A stretch of DNA of 64,000 nt from Dokdonia donghaensis DSW-1. GTDB lineage: Bacteria > Bacteroidota > Bacteroidia > Flavobacteriales > Flavobacteriaceae. The notes under the pieces were generated by a model that saw only the letters and a list, made by a program, of their open reading frames with translations, ran no database searches and had not been told where the DNA came from. The position numbers were made by a program, and so were the translations under genes. The stretch's first letter is position 1. Each line of letters starts with the position of its first letter. Positions 26,501-35,244 of the stretch are shown piece after piece. The DNA lies in the NCBI RefSeq assembly GCF_001653755.1, contig NZ_CP015125.1, positions 2,489,501-2,553,500 of the forward strand, read 5' to 3'.

Positions 26501-29418
26501 TAGTTTATAGGTGCATCAAGCGTTATTAAAAAATCGTTGTCAATTTTTGGTGAGATAGCCTCAAGATATTCTGAGGACTTTGCCGTTTTATTTTCTACAA
26601 ATGGTCGTATCTGGAACAGCCATAGTTTGTCATTTTCAAAACCAAGCTCCACATCATAAGCCCCATCATAGTCAGAACCTGTCATTTCTGGTAATCGTGT
26701 TCTTATAGATTGGGCAATGGCACGTATATCCTTTATGTTTTTCTCATTGAGAATCTCTTCGTCAAAGGTTGCGATATTTTTCTTCACACCTCCCGTTGCT
26801 GGAAGTCTGATATAATCTGCTTGTCTCGCTGGCGATAGTAAGCGTGTATCTGTAGCGGTAACAAGTCTCGTTTCGGCGGCTTGTCCATCTACAGCTCCTC
26901 CTGCCCCACGGCTAAAGGCAATAGTGAGATCCTTATCTGTACCTTGATTAATACCCTTTGTAATCATCACACCGCTATACTCCACATCTACCGAAGGAAT
27001 GATAAGTATAGAAGGAAACACATTCTCTGGGTTGCTTAGATACTGCTGGCGCCATTTAAAACTACGCTCCGTATATGGAGAAGCCCACACGTCTTTAATA
27101 CCTTTTAAGATTTTATCCTCATCAAGAATATTAAAAAGCGTCAAGTTCAATCCTGCCCCCGTAAATTCTTCAAGGTCTTCCATATTTGTATCACTACGCA
27201 AGAATACAGGAGTTTTACCCATAGGCGATTTAAAGACTTTTTGGAAATCTGCACGCAGGCTATTTACAAATGACGGCTTGAGGGTCATCATATTTATGGC
27301 TTCACGTAATCGCTTCAACTCTTGCAGCTGGAAGGTCTCTATCTCTTTTGATGATGCGCCGTTACTTTTCATTTGTTCCGCTTTCGCGAAAGCGTTATTT
27401 AAAAACTCCCAGTAAGAACCCTCATAATTGGTCATTTTTTGATCCATATGGTCCTTAAAAATGCCGAAAGGAATCACAAGACCTTCTACCACCTGCTCTG
27501 GGAACATCTTCTTGAGCTGACCAAGGTTTGCCGCCTTAGGGCCTACGAGTTTTCCAGACGCGCTTGCATCAAGATCTCGCATATTTATGATATCCTTCTT
27601 GTCTAGCGCAATCTTCTCTACAGGCACGGTGACCTGACTTGTAGATCGTTGCTTCTTTGAGAATAACTCCCGCTCCTCATCTGTAATATCGTCCTCACCT
27701 TTTATAATCACACTACCTTTATTTGAAACAGCATAGAAGACTTTCTTACCGCTATACTTGCTCAAATCTTGAAGGTTTTCTTGGGACAGTGCCGCATTAG
27801 GAATTCCTAAATTACGAGCCAGTAGCTGCACGTGTGAAACCAGATTACCTTCTGATACCGTCATAATACCAGCCACAGGCTTGAGGTCTGATGGCGGTTT
27901 TTCAAAAACGTATATCTTCTCTGTATCTACTTCTATACCTTCTGGAGAACCTTCTATAACAACAAGCTCCCCATAGGCATACCCAGGATTTAATCCTCTC
28001 ACAGAAGACTGTCCATCTATATCCATTACCTTATTTTCAAGCCCAGAATGTTTTGCTATAAACGCACCAAGTGTGCTCACACTCTCTCCCAAATCTAGTG
28101 CAACAGAAGATCGCACGCGATCATCTATAAAACCATAAGCCTTAGGCTCAAAAGTTGCGTAGGTATCAACTACTTCTTGATACTTAGCTTTTACTTGTGA
28201 GGCACTCCACTCTACAACTCCTCTAGCTGTCGCTAGAAAATCGTTGAGCTGCTCGACACTCTTGTCATTATGGTAACTATCTGCCTGTAAATACGGCTCT
28301 ACTGCTGCCCACTCATTTAACTCAATAAGTCCTGTACCTGTTGCTGCATATGAAAGGGTTTGTATTTTATAAAGCAGCTCCTTTAAAGTTTCTGGTTGCC
28401 ACTCTTGAGTTTTTAGGAGTAATATATCTTCTAGCTCATTAGATAAATCTAACATCGCAAGACGGTCACTTGATCTACGTAAAGTAAGTACGTCTTGACG
28501 TATATAACAGAGCACATCTGCAATTTCTGGCACAAGTGTTTGCGCAGAGGTATCCTGAGCAGCTTTTTCTAAAAACGTGCTAATGCGTTCTGTTAGATCA
28601 TTTTTTACGGAGATAGCATTTACTTGGCTCTGTAGTTCCTTAAAATTAATAGGTGTATAAAACTCGGCGAGGGTTTTTTCTAGTTGGTCAAACTGCTTCT
28701 TCACTTCATCAGAGAGGTCTCCTTTATGTTTTGCTCTAAATTCTTGAACCATCTGGATGTCACTCACACTGGGCTTACCGTGAATTTTAATGCGGGCATC
28801 CATAAACTTTGGGTAGGTCTCTGCAAGTATTTTTGACTCACTACGCATACGCTGGGCAATGTTGCTATCTCCATCGTGAGGAATATCACGTAAGGTCTGA
28901 CGTAGTAAATAGTAATTCTGTCTAAAACGAGTATCGCTACGCAATAACCACTCATAAAACTCAACGCCCCAAGCCTCCTCATCTTCAGACTGGATGGCAC
29001 CACGGTAAAACTGTGACTTGCGCTGTACCCAACCGTTATCTACACTGGCAAGATATCTCGCTAGTTGATATTGCTTAATGCGACTGTTGTCATTTGTTAC
29101 ATCCCAGAAAGCAACCTTATCTGTGTTTGCAAGTATATCTGCAAAAAAGAGGTGATACTTAGTACCTAGCGTTATTAAATCTTCACTATAACTTGCGTGC
29201 TGTACACCACCACCTATATCATCTGGACAAGGATCACGAGCTTCTCGCATCGTACCATCTTCACAAAACCACTCTATTTTTTTATAAGGGCCTCGCGGAT
29301 TTTCTTTAAAAGATTCAATATTCTTCTGGATAGTTGCTACGGGTAAGTCTTGAGCAACGAGTGAATTTGTGATTACAAAAGATAATATCACAAGAAATGC
29401 TTTGTAAATTTTGATCAT
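26500..29418 (-). CDS. Exported PEP-synthase/glucan-dikinase-like phosphotransferase
   Basis: A 972-residue protein with a signal peptide (FLVILSFVITNSLVA, then QDLP). Residues about 30-450 are an unassigned helical region. A swivelling phosphohistidine domain follows, with SEGNLVSHVQLLARNLGIP (His near residue 540). Then comes a C-terminal ATP-grasp (PPDK N-type) domain: GPKAANLGQLKK, PVFLRSDTNMEDLEEFTGAG (near 750) and KLWLFQIRPF near the end. The order His domain then ATP domain is that of alpha-glucan, water dikinase rather than PEP synthase, and key residues are kept. Export is odd because ATP is scarce in the periplasm. It is cotranscribed with the serine hydrolase. Confidence 0.85.
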   Translation of the reverse strand: MIKIYKAFLVILSFVITNSLVAQDLPVATIQKNIESFKENPRGPYKKIEWFCEDGTMREARDPCPDDIGGGVQHASYSEDLITLGTKYHLFFADILANTDKVAFWDVTNDNSRIKQYQLARYLASVDNGWVQRKSQFYRGAIQSEDEEAWGVEFYEWLLRSDTRFRQNYYLLRQTLRDIPHDGDSNIAQRMRSESKILAETYPKFMDARIKIHGKPSVSDIQMVQEFRAKHKGDLSDEVKKQFDQLEKTLAEFYTPINFKELQSQVNAISVKNDLTERISTFLEKAAQDTSAQTLVPEIADVLCYIRQDVLTLRRSSDRLAMLDLSNELEDILLLKTQEWQPETLKELLYKIQTLSYAATGTGLIELNEWAAVEPYLQADSYHNDKSVEQLNDFLATARGVVEWSASQVKAKYQEVVDTYATFEPKAYGFIDDRVRSSVALDLGESVSTLGAFIAKHSGLENKVMDIDGQSSVRGLNPGYAYGELVVIEGSPEGIEVDTEKIYVFEKPPSDLKPVAGIMTVSEGNLVSHVQLLARNLGIPNAALSQENLQDLSKYSGKKVFYAVSNKGSVIIKGEDDITDEERELFSKKQRSTSQVTVPVEKIALDKKDIINMRDLDASASGKLVGPKAANLGQLKKMFPEQVVEGLVIPFGIFKDHMDQKMTNYEGSYWEFLNNAFAKAEQMKSNGASSKEIETFQLQELKRLREAINMMTLKPSFVNSLRADFQKVFKSPMGKTPVFLRSDTNMEDLEEFTGAGLNLTLFNILDEDKILKGIKDVWASPYTERSFKWRQQYLSNPENVFPSILIIPSVDVEYSGVMITKGINQGTDKDLTIAFSRGAGGAVDGQAAETRLVTATDTRLLSPARQADYIRLPATGGVKKNIATFDEEILNEKNIKDIRAIAQSIRTRLPEMTGSDYDGAYDVELGFENDKLWLFQIRPFVENKTAKSSEYLEAISPKIDNDFLITLDAPIN
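27379..27394. repeat. Dispersed palindrome inside dikinase-like gene
   Basis: Exact 16-bp core, read on the minus strand as N-A-F-A-K-A. Confidence 0.92.
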
Positions 29419-29533
29419 TTATTGGTTAGATTGGATAGTGTGAACTAAAGGTAATAGAGTATATAGCAACATCCATATCTATTAACGCTTTGCTAACAGA
29501 AGAAGCGCACCAGAACCGAATATTTAATATACT

Positions 29534-30739
29534 TTAACTTTTGGCAACTGTAAACGTAAATTTTGTGTACTCCCCTAGCACTGAAGAAACACTTATGGTC
29601 CCGCCGAGATTATGTACTAGTTTTTCTACTGTAGATAATCCAATACCGTGGCCTTTCTCTCCATTTTTATCTAGGTGCCCTGCGGTACTGAATAAAGTAA
29701 ATATGCCTTCTAACTTTTCTTCTTCTATTCCTCTACCATTATCCTTAATAGAAAACTCAAAATGATTGTCTTGCTCGATAACATCTATATGTATAATCGT
29801 GTGTTCTTTATCATTATACTTAATACTATTACCTATTAAGTTTAAGAATATCTGGTCAAGTGCAGACCGGTTACATCTAAGTTCTATGTTTACCTCTGGA
29901 AAGTGAAACTCACATTCAAAATTTATATTTAAAAGGTCTACAAGATCCTCAAGCATATCATTAAACATAAACTCGTGGGCATCTTCTCTATCATATGCCG
30001 TGCTCTCATAATGCGCAAGTATGTTTGTTATATAGTTACTCATAGAGAGTGAAGACTTCTTGAGATAACCTAGGTAATTTACACCAGACTCATCTAGAGC
30101 CTCTGTGTACTTCTTTTTTAATATATCTGAAGTGAGAATAAGGTTTGCGAGAGGCATTTTTAAATCGTGTGAAACGGTGCCTGCAAAATCTTTGAGCAGT
30201 GTATTATGTTTTGTAAGACTCGCCTTGGTTTGCTCAAGTTGATTATTAACTAGTCTTAACTCAAATAATCTTTCAACTTGTTTTGCGAGTGTTATGAGGG
30301 CAGCTCTTTGCTCTTTACTAAGTTTATTAGGTTTATGATCTATTACACATAAAGATCCCATTACCATACCATCTGTTGTGCGTAGTGGTACACCCGCATA
30401 AAAAATAACTGGGTCTTCCATTTTTGTAAGCGGGTTATCTATAAAGCGCACATCTTTTGTCGCATCTGGTATTTCTAATATCTCATCTGGAGTTAAGATG
30501 GCGTGTGCACAAAAAGAGCTATCACGTGAGGTCTCACATAAAGCCATTCCCACCTTGCTTTTAAACCATTGTCTATCTTCGTCTACTAGTGTTACTAGCG
30601 CTACTGGTGTCTTGCAAATGTAGGCCGCAAGCTTTGTTATGTAGTCAAAATCATCTTCTTGTTCTGTATCCAGTAGACCTAAACTTAATAGCGACAGCAT
30701 ACGCTGTTTTTCATTCTGAGGAATGTCTGGTGCAATCAT
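29534..30739 (-). CDS. GAF domain sensor histidine kinase
   Basis: A 401-residue soluble histidine kinase with no membrane segment. Residues about 20-165 are a GAF domain (FCAHAILTPDEILEIPDA, FYAGVPLRTTDGMVMGSLCVID). A short coil leads to the HisKA helix with the phospho-acceptor FAGTVSHDLKMPLANL (His near residue 192). The HATPase domain follows: N box LNLIGNSIKYND, G1 IKDNGRGIEEE, G2 GEKGHGIGLSTV. No response regulator is adjacent. The GAF type is that of fused signalling proteins of the phytochrome-like superfamily; no chromophore Cys assignment is possible. The signal is unknown. Confidence 0.92.
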   Translation of the reverse strand: MIAPDIPQNEKQRMLSLLSLGLLDTEQEDDFDYITKLAAYICKTPVALVTLVDEDRQWFKSKVGMALCETSRDSSFCAHAILTPDEILEIPDATKDVRFIDNPLTKMEDPVIFYAGVPLRTTDGMVMGSLCVIDHKPNKLSKEQRAALITLAKQVERLFELRLVNNQLEQTKASLTKHNTLLKDFAGTVSHDLKMPLANLILTSDILKKKYTEALDESGVNYLGYLKKSSLSMSNYITNILAHYESTAYDREDAHEFMFNDMLEDLVDLLNINFECEFHFPEVNIELRCNRSALDQIFLNLIGNSIKYNDKEHTIIHIDVIEQDNHFEFSIKDNGRGIEEEKLEGIFTLFSTAGHLDKNGEKGHGIGLSTVEKLVHNLGGTISVSSVLGEYTKFTFTVAKS

Positions 30740-30902
30740 ATAACTTGTAAACTTTTAAGTATTTAGGATACAAAAATAACATTCAATCATAAATGATGTT
30801 GCTTTATTACAGAATATGTTAACGTTATTGATTCTACTTGTAATTATCTAAATGGTTGACTTCATATTTATTAAATAATATAGCTTATATTTATGATGTT
30901 CT

Positions 30903-30920
30903 CATTTTCGCGAAAGCGTA
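30903..30920. repeat. Dispersed palindrome, left end degraded
   Basis: CATTTTCGCGAAAGCGTA, intergenic between the divergent kinase and MarR genes. Same variant as at 21254. Confidence 0.8.
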
Positions 30921-31017
30921 ACTGCCATATTCTTAAAAGTTTCATATAAATTTGTATTAATTACTGTGCGTGCATAGTATATTTTATTATCTTTACAATC
31001 ACTTTGTGAAGCACTAT

Positions 31018-31473
31018 ATGAAAGATAAAACTATAGACTACTGCTTAAGAGCCACCTGGCAAGCAGTTATGAAAATGTATAATGAACAGGCTGCCGAGTA
31101 TGATGTTACTATGGCAGTAGGGTTTGCACTACTTAGTATAGATCCAGAAGAGGGTACGCCCTCTACAGCACTGGGACCTCGTATGGGTATGGAAGCTACT
31201 TCCCTATCACGTACACTTAAAACTATGGAAGAAAAAGGTCTTATAGAACGCAAACCTAATCCTGCAGATGGCAGAGGCGTTCTTATACATCTCACAGAAT
31301 TTGGATTAGAAAAAAGAAATTTCTCAAAAGACCGCGTCGTAACTTTTAATGAGGCTGTGCGCGGTAATATATCTGAAGAAAAGATTAATAATTTTTACGA
31401 AGTCATTGAGACCATTAATGACTTGATTCAAAATAGAAGAGTATTTAACCAAAAAGAAACCGCAATAAAATAA
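31018..31473 (+). CDS. MarR family transcriptional regulator of the beta-oxidation operon
   Basis: A 151-residue winged-helix protein starting at ATG 31018 (MKDKTIDYCLRATWQAV); a GTG 48 bp upstream adds an unconserved leader. The recognition region GMEATSLSRTLKTMEEKGLIERKPNPADGRG (helix and wing, near residues 60-90) is typical of MarR. Its stop codon overlaps the start of the FadN-like gene (TAATG), so it heads the fatty-acid operon and probably senses acyl-CoA or a fatty acid. That role is inferred from position. Confidence 0.92.
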   Translation: MKDKTIDYCLRATWQAVMKMYNEQAAEYDVTMAVGFALLSIDPEEGTPSTALGPRMGMEATSLSRTLKTMEEKGLIERKPNPADGRGVLIHLTEFGLEKRNFSKDRVVTFNEAVRGNISEEKINNFYEVIETINDLIQNRRVFNQKETAIK

Positions 31474-33881
31474 TGGCAAAACGTAGAATAAAGAAAGTAG
31501 CCGTCATCGGTAGTGGAATAATGGGAAGTGGTATTGCTTGCCATTTTGCAAACATAGGTGTTGACGTTCTTTTGCTAGATATCGTTCCTCGTGAGCTTAC
31601 TGCAAAAGAAGAAGCTAAAGGACTTACACTTCAAGACAAAGTTGTACGTAATAGAATGGTAAATGACTCGCTTACTGCAGCACTTAAGAGTAAGCCGTCA
31701 CCTATTTATAACCAAGCTTTTGCAAAAAGAATCTCAACGGGTAACCTTGAAGATGATATCGCAAAAGTAAAAGACGTAGACTGGATCATTGAGGTGGTAG
31801 TAGAGAGACTTGATATTAAGAAACAAGTTTTTGAAAACCTTGAAAAGCATAGAACACCAGGTACACTTATTACTTCAAACACATCTGGTATCCCTATAAA
31901 CTTTATGTCTGAGGGACGTAGTGAAGATTTCCAAAAGCACTTTTGTGGAACTCACTTCTTTAACCCAGCACGTTACTTAAAGTTATTTGAAATCATACCT
32001 GGGCCTAAAACAGACCAGAGTGTACTTGATTTCTTAAATAACTACGGTGAGCAGTACTTAGGTAAAACCTCTGTTGTTGCAAAAGATACACCTGCCTTTA
32101 TAGGTAACCGTATAGGTATCTTCTCTATTATGTCACTTTTCCATACTGTAAAAGATATGGGTATGACGGTAGAAGAGGTAGATAAACTTACAGGTCCAGT
32201 TATAGGACGTCCAAAATCTGCAACCTTCCGTACGGTAGATGTTGTAGGTCTTGATACCCTTGTACACGTTGCAAACGGTATTGCAGAAAACTGTCCTAAT
32301 GATGAGCGCAAGTCTCTTTTTGAGCTTCCAGGCTTCATTAGTACAATGATGGAAAACAAATGGCTAGGGTCTAAAACTGGGCAAGGTTTTTATAAAAAGA
32401 GTGTAAATGAGGCTGGTAAGAAAGAAATTCTTACACTAGACCTTGACACTATGGAGTACCGCTCTAACAAGAGAGCAAAATTTGCTACCCTAGAGCTTAC
32501 TAAAAATATAGACAGCGTTTACGATCGCTTTAAAGTGCTTGTAGGTGGTAAAGACAAAGCTGGTGAGTTTTACCGCAAGTCTTTTGCACACCTATTTGCT
32601 TATGTACAAAATCGTATTCCTGAGATTACAGATGAGCTTTACAAGATAGATGATGCTATGAAGGCTGGTTTTGGCTGGGAGCACGGACCATTCCAAATTT
32701 GGGATGCTGTAGGTGTAGAAAAAGGTATCGAGCTTATGAAGGCAGAAGGTCTTGAAGTTGCCACTTGGGTGACAGATATGATTGCTGCTGGAAGTGAGAC
32801 TTTCTACTCTGTAAAAAATGGTGCTACTTATGTGTATTCCGCTTCCGCGAAAGCGCACGTAAAGAAACCAGGTCAAGATTCATTTATCATTCTTGATAAC
32901 ATTAGAAAGCAAACAGAAGTATTTTCAAACACGGGAGTATCTGTACAAGATCTAGGAGATGGAATCTTAAACGTTGAGTTCCGCTCTAAGATGAACTCTA
33001 TAGGTGGTGATGTGCTTGCAGGAGTAAATAAAGCCATAGACCTAGCCGAAAAAGACTTTGATGGTCTCGTAGTAGGTAATCAAGGTACAAACTTCTCTGT
33101 AGGAGCAAACATTGGGATGATTTTTATGTTTGCTGTAGAGCAAGAGTATGATGAGCTTAATGCTGCTGTAAAATATTTCCAAGATACGTGTATGCGTTTA
33201 CGCTACTCTGCTATCCCTACTGTAGTTGCACCTCACGGTATGACTCTAGGTGGTGGTTGTGAGATGACACTACACGCAGACAGAGTTGTCGCAGCTGCCG
33301 AATCTTACATAGGACTCGTAGAGTTTGGTGTAGGTGTAATACCAGGTGGTGGTGGATCTAAGGAAATGGCCCTTAGAGCATCAGATAAGTTTGATAAAGG
33401 TGATGTACAACTTAACGTATTACAAGAGCACTTCCTTACTATAGGTATGGCAAAAGTATCTACCTCTGCACACGAGGCGTACGATCTTAACATCCTTAAA
33501 CACGGTAAAGACCTTGTAGTTGTAAACCGCGATCGCCAGATTGCTACGGCAAAGGCTGTTGCACGCCAAATGGCAGATATGGGATACACACAACCTGTAA
33601 AACGTAATGATGTACTAGTATTAGGTAAGCAAGCACTAGGTATGTTCTTAGTAGGAACAGACTCTATGCAAGCGTCTAACTATATATCAGAACACGATAA
33701 GAAAATTGCAAACAAGCTTGCTTATGTAATGGCTGGAGGAGATTTATCTGAGCCTACAAGAGTTTCTGAGCAGTATTTACTAGATCTAGAGCGTGAAGCG
33801 TTCTTATCTCTAGCTACTGAGAGAAAATCACTTGAGCGTATACAGCATATGTTACAAAAAGGAAAACCATTAAGAAACTAA
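31473..33881 (+). CDS. 3-hydroxyacyl-CoA dehydrogenase / enoyl-CoA hydratase (FadN-type)
   Basis: An 802-residue bifunctional beta-oxidation enzyme. The dehydrogenase is N-terminal: Rossmann motif VIGSGIMGSGIACHFAN (near residue 10) and catalytic-His region GTHFFNPARYLKLFEIIPG. The enoyl-CoA hydratase/isomerase is C-terminal (about 490-720), with HGMTLGGGCEMTLHADRVVA and VEFGVGVIPGGGGSKEMALR. This order is that of Bacillus FadN, the reverse of E. coli FadB. Residues 456-461 (SASAKA) come from a palindrome copy with one mismatch. It is followed by thiolase and acyl-CoA dehydrogenase genes. Confidence 0.95.
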   Translation: MAKRRIKKVAVIGSGIMGSGIACHFANIGVDVLLLDIVPRELTAKEEAKGLTLQDKVVRNRMVNDSLTAALKSKPSPIYNQAFAKRISTGNLEDDIAKVKDVDWIIEVVVERLDIKKQVFENLEKHRTPGTLITSNTSGIPINFMSEGRSEDFQKHFCGTHFFNPARYLKLFEIIPGPKTDQSVLDFLNNYGEQYLGKTSVVAKDTPAFIGNRIGIFSIMSLFHTVKDMGMTVEEVDKLTGPVIGRPKSATFRTVDVVGLDTLVHVANGIAENCPNDERKSLFELPGFISTMMENKWLGSKTGQGFYKKSVNEAGKKEILTLDLDTMEYRSNKRAKFATLELTKNIDSVYDRFKVLVGGKDKAGEFYRKSFAHLFAYVQNRIPEITDELYKIDDAMKAGFGWEHGPFQIWDAVGVEKGIELMKAEGLEVATWVTDMIAAGSETFYSVKNGATYVYSASAKAHVKKPGQDSFIILDNIRKQTEVFSNTGVSVQDLGDGILNVEFRSKMNSIGGDVLAGVNKAIDLAEKDFDGLVVGNQGTNFSVGANIGMIFMFAVEQEYDELNAAVKYFQDTCMRLRYSAIPTVVAPHGMTLGGGCEMTLHADRVVAAAESYIGLVEFGVGVIPGGGGSKEMALRASDKFDKGDVQLNVLQEHFLTIGMAKVSTSAHEAYDLNILKHGKDLVVVNRDRQIATAKAVARQMADMGYTQPVKRNDVLVLGKQALGMFLVGTDSMQASNYISEHDKKIANKLAYVMAGGDLSEPTRVSEQYLLDLEREAFLSLATERKSLERIQHMLQKGKPLRN
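32840..32855. repeat. Dispersed palindrome variant in FadN-like gene
   Basis: CGCTTCCGCGAAAGCG, one mismatch, read as S-A-S-A-K-A. Confidence 0.85.
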
Positions 33882-33967
33882 AGTTTCTGTAATACGCCTT
33901 AAGCGCTAAGCTATAGGCAATGATAAACCGCTTAAAGCTTTCAGCTTATAGCCAAAAGCAAACTAAA

Positions 33968-35161
33968 ATGAAAACAGCATATATAGTAAAAGCATATAGA
34001 ACAGCCGTTGGGAAAGCTCCCAAAGGTGTCTTTAGATTCAAGCGAGCAGATGAGCTTGCTGCAGAAACGATTCAGTATATGATGAAGGAGCTGCCAGAAT
34101 TTGATAAAAAGAGAATAGATGACGTCATTGTAGGTAACGCAATGCCAGAAGGATCTCAAGGTCTTAATATGGCGCGTCTTATATCTCTTATGGGACTAGA
34201 CGTAATAGACGTACCTGGTGTAACTGTAAACCGTTTTTGTTCTTCTGGGATAGAAACTATAGGGATGGCAGTAGCAAAGATTCAAGCTGGTATGGGTGAT
34301 TGTATTATCGCCGGTGGAGCAGAGTCTATGTCTTCTGTACCTATGACAGGTTTTAAACCAGAACTTAACTACGATACTGTAGTAAAGTCTGGACACGAAG
34401 ATTACTACTGGGGAATGGGTAACACTGCAGAGGCAGTAGCAAATGAGTATAAAATCTCACGTGAAGATCAAGATGAGTTTGCATATAACTCACATATGAA
34501 AGCCCTACGCGCACTAGCCGAAGATCGTTTTCAAGACCAGATTGTACCTATAGATGTAGAGCAAACATATATAGATGCAAATGGTAAGAAAGCGACAAAA
34601 TCTTACACCGTGACAAAGGATGAAGGTCCTCGTGCAGGTACAAACAAGGAAGCACTTGCAAAACTTAGAGCCGTATTTGCTCAAGGTGGTAGCGTTACCG
34701 CTGGTAACTCATCACAAATGAGTGATGGTGCAGCCTTTGTAATGGTAATGAGTGAGGAGATGGTAAAAGAACTCAACATCGAGCCTATCGCACGTATGGT
34801 AAACTATGCAGCAGCAGGTGTACCACCACGTATAATGGGTATCGGTCCCGTAGCTGCAATTCCTAAAGCACTTAAACAAGCTGGACTTAAACAAAATGAT
34901 ATTGAACTTATCGAGCTTAACGAGGCATTTGCATCGCAGTCACTAGCAGTAATACGCGAGTTAGGACTTGATCCAGATATTATAAACGTAAATGGTGGTG
35001 CGATTGCATTAGGTCACCCACTAGGATGTACTGGAGGTAAACTTTCAGTTCAATTATTTGACGAGATGCGTAAGCGTGATATGTCAGGTAAATATGGTAT
35101 GGTAACAATGTGTGTAGGTACCGGTCAGGGAGCTGCAGGGATTTATGAATTCTTGAAGTAA
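33968..35161 (+). CDS. Acetyl-CoA C-acyltransferase (3-ketoacyl-CoA thiolase)
   Basis: A 397-residue thiolase that releases acetyl-CoA in the last step of beta-oxidation. Catalytic Cys in VTVNRFCSSGIETI (near residue 89), GGAIALGHPLGCTGGK (His) and the second Cys in TMCVGTGQGAAGIYE near the C-terminus are all present. The start is ATG 33968 (MKTAYIVKAYRTAVGK), as in the family; an upstream in-frame start at 33920 adds an unconserved leader. It lies 86 bp downstream of the FadN-like gene, in the same operon. Confidence 0.95.
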   Translation: MKTAYIVKAYRTAVGKAPKGVFRFKRADELAAETIQYMMKELPEFDKKRIDDVIVGNAMPEGSQGLNMARLISLMGLDVIDVPGVTVNRFCSSGIETIGMAVAKIQAGMGDCIIAGGAESMSSVPMTGFKPELNYDTVVKSGHEDYYWGMGNTAEAVANEYKISREDQDEFAYNSHMKALRALAEDRFQDQIVPIDVEQTYIDANGKKATKSYTVTKDEGPRAGTNKEALAKLRAVFAQGGSVTAGNSSQMSDGAAFVMVMSEEMVKELNIEPIARMVNYAAAGVPPRIMGIGPVAAIPKALKQAGLKQNDIELIELNEAFASQSLAVIRELGLDPDIINVNGGAIALGHPLGCTGGKLSVQLFDEMRKRDMSGKYGMVTMCVGTGQGAAGIYEFLK

Positions 35162-35164
35162 TTC

Positions 35165-35182
35165 CGCTTTCGCGAAAGCGTA
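35165..35182. repeat. Dispersed palindrome after thiolase gene
   Basis: Exact 16-bp core plus TA on the right, beginning 4 bp past the thiolase stop codon. Confidence 0.92.
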
Positions 35183-35244
35183 AAAACAAAAAATTATAGT
35201 ACATATTTCTTATAGAGAAAGAAAAAAATTAATTAGCAATAGCA

